Part shown: positions 49,704 to 51,860 of the stretch, piece after piece | Layout of the letters: the number at the start of each line of letters is the position of its first letter | Numbering within the stretch: position 1 is the first letter of the stretch | NCBI GenBank assembly: GCA_016187925.1 | Contig: JACPIS010000022.1 | Coordinates: 1 to 51,860, forward strand | DNA: 51,860 nucleotides | Source of the DNA: Opitutia bacterium | Lineage (GTDB): Bacteria; Verrucomicrobiota; Verrucomicrobiia; Opitutales; Opitutaceae | Reading direction: 5' to 3' | Notes under the pieces: generated by a model | Databases searched by the model: none | What the model saw: the letters and a program-made list of their open reading frames with translations, nothing else | What the model was told of the DNA's origin: nothing | Position numbers and translations under genes: made by a program

Positions 49704-50576
49704 ATGTTTGCTACTGCCCTAGCCTCTGTTCGGCAATTTACTAAACCTGTCATTATTTCAATACGACGTTTCGACGGGACCGTTGAATGTGGAATCGGCG
49801 CGTTTGTTTTATTGAATGACCAAGGATGGATTGCCACTGCCGCTCATCTGTTCGACGCAAGCACGGAAAAGGAGAAGCACGATAAGGATGTTTTGGAATA
49901 CAACGCCAAGCGCGCGGCAATAGAAAGCAACACGAAGCTATTCCCCAAGCAGAAGGCTAGAGAGCTGGCAAATTTGCGCCCGGATCCAAAGTGGATCACC
50001 GACCTTGCCTATTGGTGGGCGAAGGACTCGCATAAGATTCAAGTTTGTCACTTCCTGAAAAATGCCGACATCGCTGTAGCTCAACTCGGCGGATTTCAGG
50101 CTGCGGACCACAAAGTGTATCCCAAACTCATGAATCCCACGGGAATGAAACCGGGCACCAGCGTGTGTCGTTTGGGCTACCCGTTTCACAACGCGACTGC
50201 GGTATTCGATGAATCCCAAAAGGTCTTTCAGATAGCTGCTAGCGTTTTCCCGATACCAGAATTCCCCAACGAAGGTATCTTCACCAGACATTTGCTAATT
50301 CAGACACCAACAGGCATCACGAATCTAAAGCTAATCGAAACTTCGTCGCCTGGATTAAGAGGTCAAAGCGGGGGACCTATTTTCGATCAATATGGCAATC
50401 TTTGGGGAATCCAAAGTAGGACAGAGCATTTGCCTTTAGGATTTTCGCCGTCGGTTGTTGTAGGCGGCAAGAATGTAGTCGAACACCAGTTCATGCACGT
50501 GGGCAGAGGCTATCATGTTGAAACACTCATCGGAGTTCTCAAGGAGAAGGGTGTTCCATTCGCACAATGTGCCTAA
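49704..50576 (+). CDS. Trypsin-like serine protease, low-GC
   Basis: The 290-residue product has the trypsin/HtrA catalytic triad arrangement: His48 in IATAAHLFD, Asp122 in KNADIAVAQLGG and Ser222 in RGQSGGPIFDQ. There is no signal peptide or membrane helix, so it is probably cytosolic. GC content is clearly lower than the rest of the window, with AT-rich codons (AAA, GAA, AAT). The ATG at 49704 is preferred; GTG 49662 or TTG 49644 are possible longer starts. It has no obvious partner gene. Its end is 42 bases from the 3' end of a tRNA-Pro gene. Likely horizontally acquired. Confidence 0.8.
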   Translation: MFATALASVRQFTKPVIISIRRFDGTVECGIGAFVLLNDQGWIATAAHLFDASTEKEKHDKDVLEYNAKRAAIESNTKLFPKQKARELANLRPDPKWITDLAYWWAKDSHKIQVCHFLKNADIAVAQLGGFQAADHKVYPKLMNPTGMKPGTSVCRLGYPFHNATAVFDESQKVFQIAASVFPIPEFPNEGIFTRHLLIQTPTGITNLKLIETSSPGLRGQSGGPIFDQYGNLWGIQSRTEHLPLGFSPSVVVGGKNVVEHQFMHVGRGYHVETLIGVLKEKGVPFAQCA

Positions 50577-50618
50577 GCAGGGCACACACAGATTTGCCCC
50601 TGTGCACCTCGGGGAAAG

Positions 50619-50695
<77 letters not shown>

Positions 50696-50779
50696 ATGAT
50701 CCATCGGAAGGGCGAAGAAGCCCCATGCCCCGCCGCGAGGCAAGCCCTTTTCTTGGGCAAAAAATCCCGGCAGGGCTTA

Positions 50780-50873
50780 CCCACGAAACACACGAATGAC
50801 ACGAAAGCTGGCCGACTGGGCAAGTGCCCGGCTGTGAGTTCCGCCAATTCGTGTTTTTCGTGTGTTTCGTGGG
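50780..50873. repeat. Inverted repeat, 17-bp arms, between tRNA-Pro and the VanZ gene
   Basis: CCCACGAAACACACGAA (50780-50796) is the exact inverse complement of TTCGTGTGTTTCGTGGG (50857-50873), with 60 bases between. The 255-base gap 50696-50950 holds no gene. Confidence 0.75.
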
Positions 50874-50950
50874 CAACCTGCTGCCTTGGCCGGGTTGATC
50901 CAGTTGCCCCGGGGTTGACCTGACGGCGGCTTCGCCGCCAATTTCGGGCC

Positions 50951-51421
50951 ATGCTGCGCGCGCTCAAACCCTGGCTGCCGGTCGTCCTCTGGATGGGCGT
51001 GATTTTCGCCGTGTCCACGGACTTGGGCAGCTACCAGCACACGTCGCGCTTCATCGGGCCGCTGCTGCGCTGGCTGATCCCGGACATCTCCCCGGAGGCG
51101 GTCCGGCAGGTGCAGTTCCTCGTGCGCAAGGCGGCGCACTTCACCGAGTATGCGATCCTCGCCCTGCTGGCGCGGCGCGCGGCCGGACATTCTCTCCGCG
51201 TCGCGGAAACCCATCGCCATGTCCGGGCGGCCGGCCTGGCGCTGCTGATCGCGGCGGGGTATGCGGCAACGGACGAGTGGCACCAGTCGTTCGTGCCCAG
51301 CCGGACGGCCTCGCCGACCGATGTGCTGATCGACACCACGGGCGCGGGCGCGGCGCTCGCGGCCGCGCTGCTTTGGCGGAAATGGCGTGCCACCCGTAGC
51401 GCCCGGCGCCAACCCGAGTGA
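50951..51421 (+). CDS. VanZ-like membrane protein
   Basis: The 156-residue product has four to five transmembrane segments and VanZ-family marks: RKAAHFTEYAILALLARRAA and YAATDEWHQSFVPSRTASPT, then VLIDTTGAG. VanZ confers low-level teicoplanin resistance in enterococci, but most family members have no known function. It stands alone, 78 bases beyond the right arm of the repeat at 50780-50873. Confidence 0.85.
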   Translation: MLRALKPWLPVVLWMGVIFAVSTDLGSYQHTSRFIGPLLRWLIPDISPEAVRQVQFLVRKAAHFTEYAILALLARRAAGHSLRVAETHRHVRAAGLALLIAAGYAATDEWHQSFVPSRTASPTDVLIDTTGAGAALAAALLWRKWRATRSARRQPE

Positions 51422-51484
51422 AACGCCGTCCCTCACTCGCCCATGCACGGCCAGCCTCGTCCCTTGCTCCGGGCAGGCGAAGGA

Positions 51485-51561
51485 TGGCGTCCCCGGCGTG
51501 ACTCGAACACGCGACCATCGGTTTAGAAAACCGATGCTCTATCCAGCTGAGCTACGGGGAC
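51485..51561 (-). tRNA. tRNA-Arg (TCT anticodon)
   Basis: 77 bases on the minus strand with CCA encoded. Acceptor GTCCCCG / CGGGGAC. The anticodon stem TCGGT / ACCGA encloses loop TTTCTAA, anticodon TCT. The T arm reads GTTCGAGTC. Confidence 0.95.
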
Positions 51562-51720
51562 GTAACCGGCTCCAATCGCCGCAAAATGCCGCGTCAGGGC
51601 CGCAGTGCAAGCCCGCGGAGGGGGCCGCCGGGCTCGCCTACCCTTGGCGGGCTACCGCCGGCGCCCGGTGGGCTATGGCGTGACGAGTCGGCGCGGCAGC
51701 CTTCGCCAGGGGTATCGTAA

Positions 51721-51860
51721 GAGGCTCTTTCAAAACCCCTGAGTGGCGGGTAACTTTAATTCGGCAACGCGGGAACTTCGCGCGGGCCGGGGGTCGCAAG
51801 CGGGATGCCTTCGCTCCCGATGATCTTCGTGCAATTGCAGCGGCAACTCTTCCCGTTGCT
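51721..51860 (+). mobile_element. Possible left end of an insertion sequence (runs off the right edge)
   Basis: GAGGCTCTTTCAAAACCCC at 51721-51739 resembles the terminal inverted repeats of IS4/IS5-type elements. An open frame starts at ATG 51805 (MPSLPMIFVQLQRQLFPL) and runs to the edge, as a transposase N-terminus might. The right end and the transposase body are outside the window, so this is only a suggestion. 51562-51720 contains no gene or RNA I can support. Confidence 0.25.

Overview
The window is a high-GC bacterial chromosome segment made mostly of housekeeping genes. The organism looks like a Verrucomicrobiota member, probably Opitutaceae-like. This is an overall impression from the long three-domain IspG, the Opitutaceae-type small proteins, the ADOP-type permease and the dense palindromic intergenic repeats. 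No marker comparison was possible.

Layout. 1-120: 3' end of an IS110-type transposase. 184-7600: argH, two small secreted proteins, an OsmC-like protein, a tolB-like / ymdB / PIG-L deacetylase operon (minus), Mrp/ApbC, and a small conserved protein. 7541-10103 (minus): rpmG with a clean terminator, a hicB/hicA pair whose hicA is frameshifted, a diadenylate cyclase fused to a PTS EIIA-like and a pyruvate-kinase-C-like domain, and an isolated nuoA. 10232-14251: a cupin, a secreted DUF362-like protein and an ADOP-type ABC permease. 14469-18669: dnaG, rpoD (His-rich N-terminus) and tatA. 18690-22504: a three-gene module (small membrane protein, methyltransferase, membrane sulfatase-fold enzyme) flanked by two copies of the same terminator, so it looks inserted. 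22483-25869: a CPA2 antiporter with two RCK_C-type domains, then a secreted DUF6624-like protein.

26000-31291: the cell-shape cluster mreB, mreC, mreD, mrdA, plus an NTF2-like secreted protein. 31300-36797 (minus): pterin dehydratase, MoxR ATPase, DUF58 protein and TgpA-like transglutaminase. 36889-43611: the envelope/isoprenoid operon uppS, cdsA, dxr, rseP, ispG. 44028-49333: dnaA with an AT-rich leader, a conserved hypothetical, a DoxX-family protein and ligA (minus). 49334-51860: a low-GC trypsin-like protease next to tRNA-Pro(GGG), a VanZ-like protein, tRNA-Arg(TCT), and what may be the left end of another IS.

How the genes work together. The mre/mrdA cluster, uppS, cdsA, dxr, ispG and the MEP chemistry together supply and organise cell-wall and lipid-carrier synthesis. 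dnaG, rpoD, dnaA and ligA supply replication and transcription initiation. The cyclase and the RCK_C-bearing antiporter could be linked through c-di-AMP control of ion transport (inference).

The most unusual signals are: (1) hairpin repeat sequence carried in frame inside ispG; (2) the EIIA-PK_C-DAC fusion; (3) the 39-bp direct repeats around the methyltransferase/sulfatase module; (4) a family of cloverleaf-like repeats with a GTAGGGC/GCCCTAC outer stem; (5) paired ~80-bp palindromes sitting between genes of the same operon; (6) the one-base deletion in hicA.
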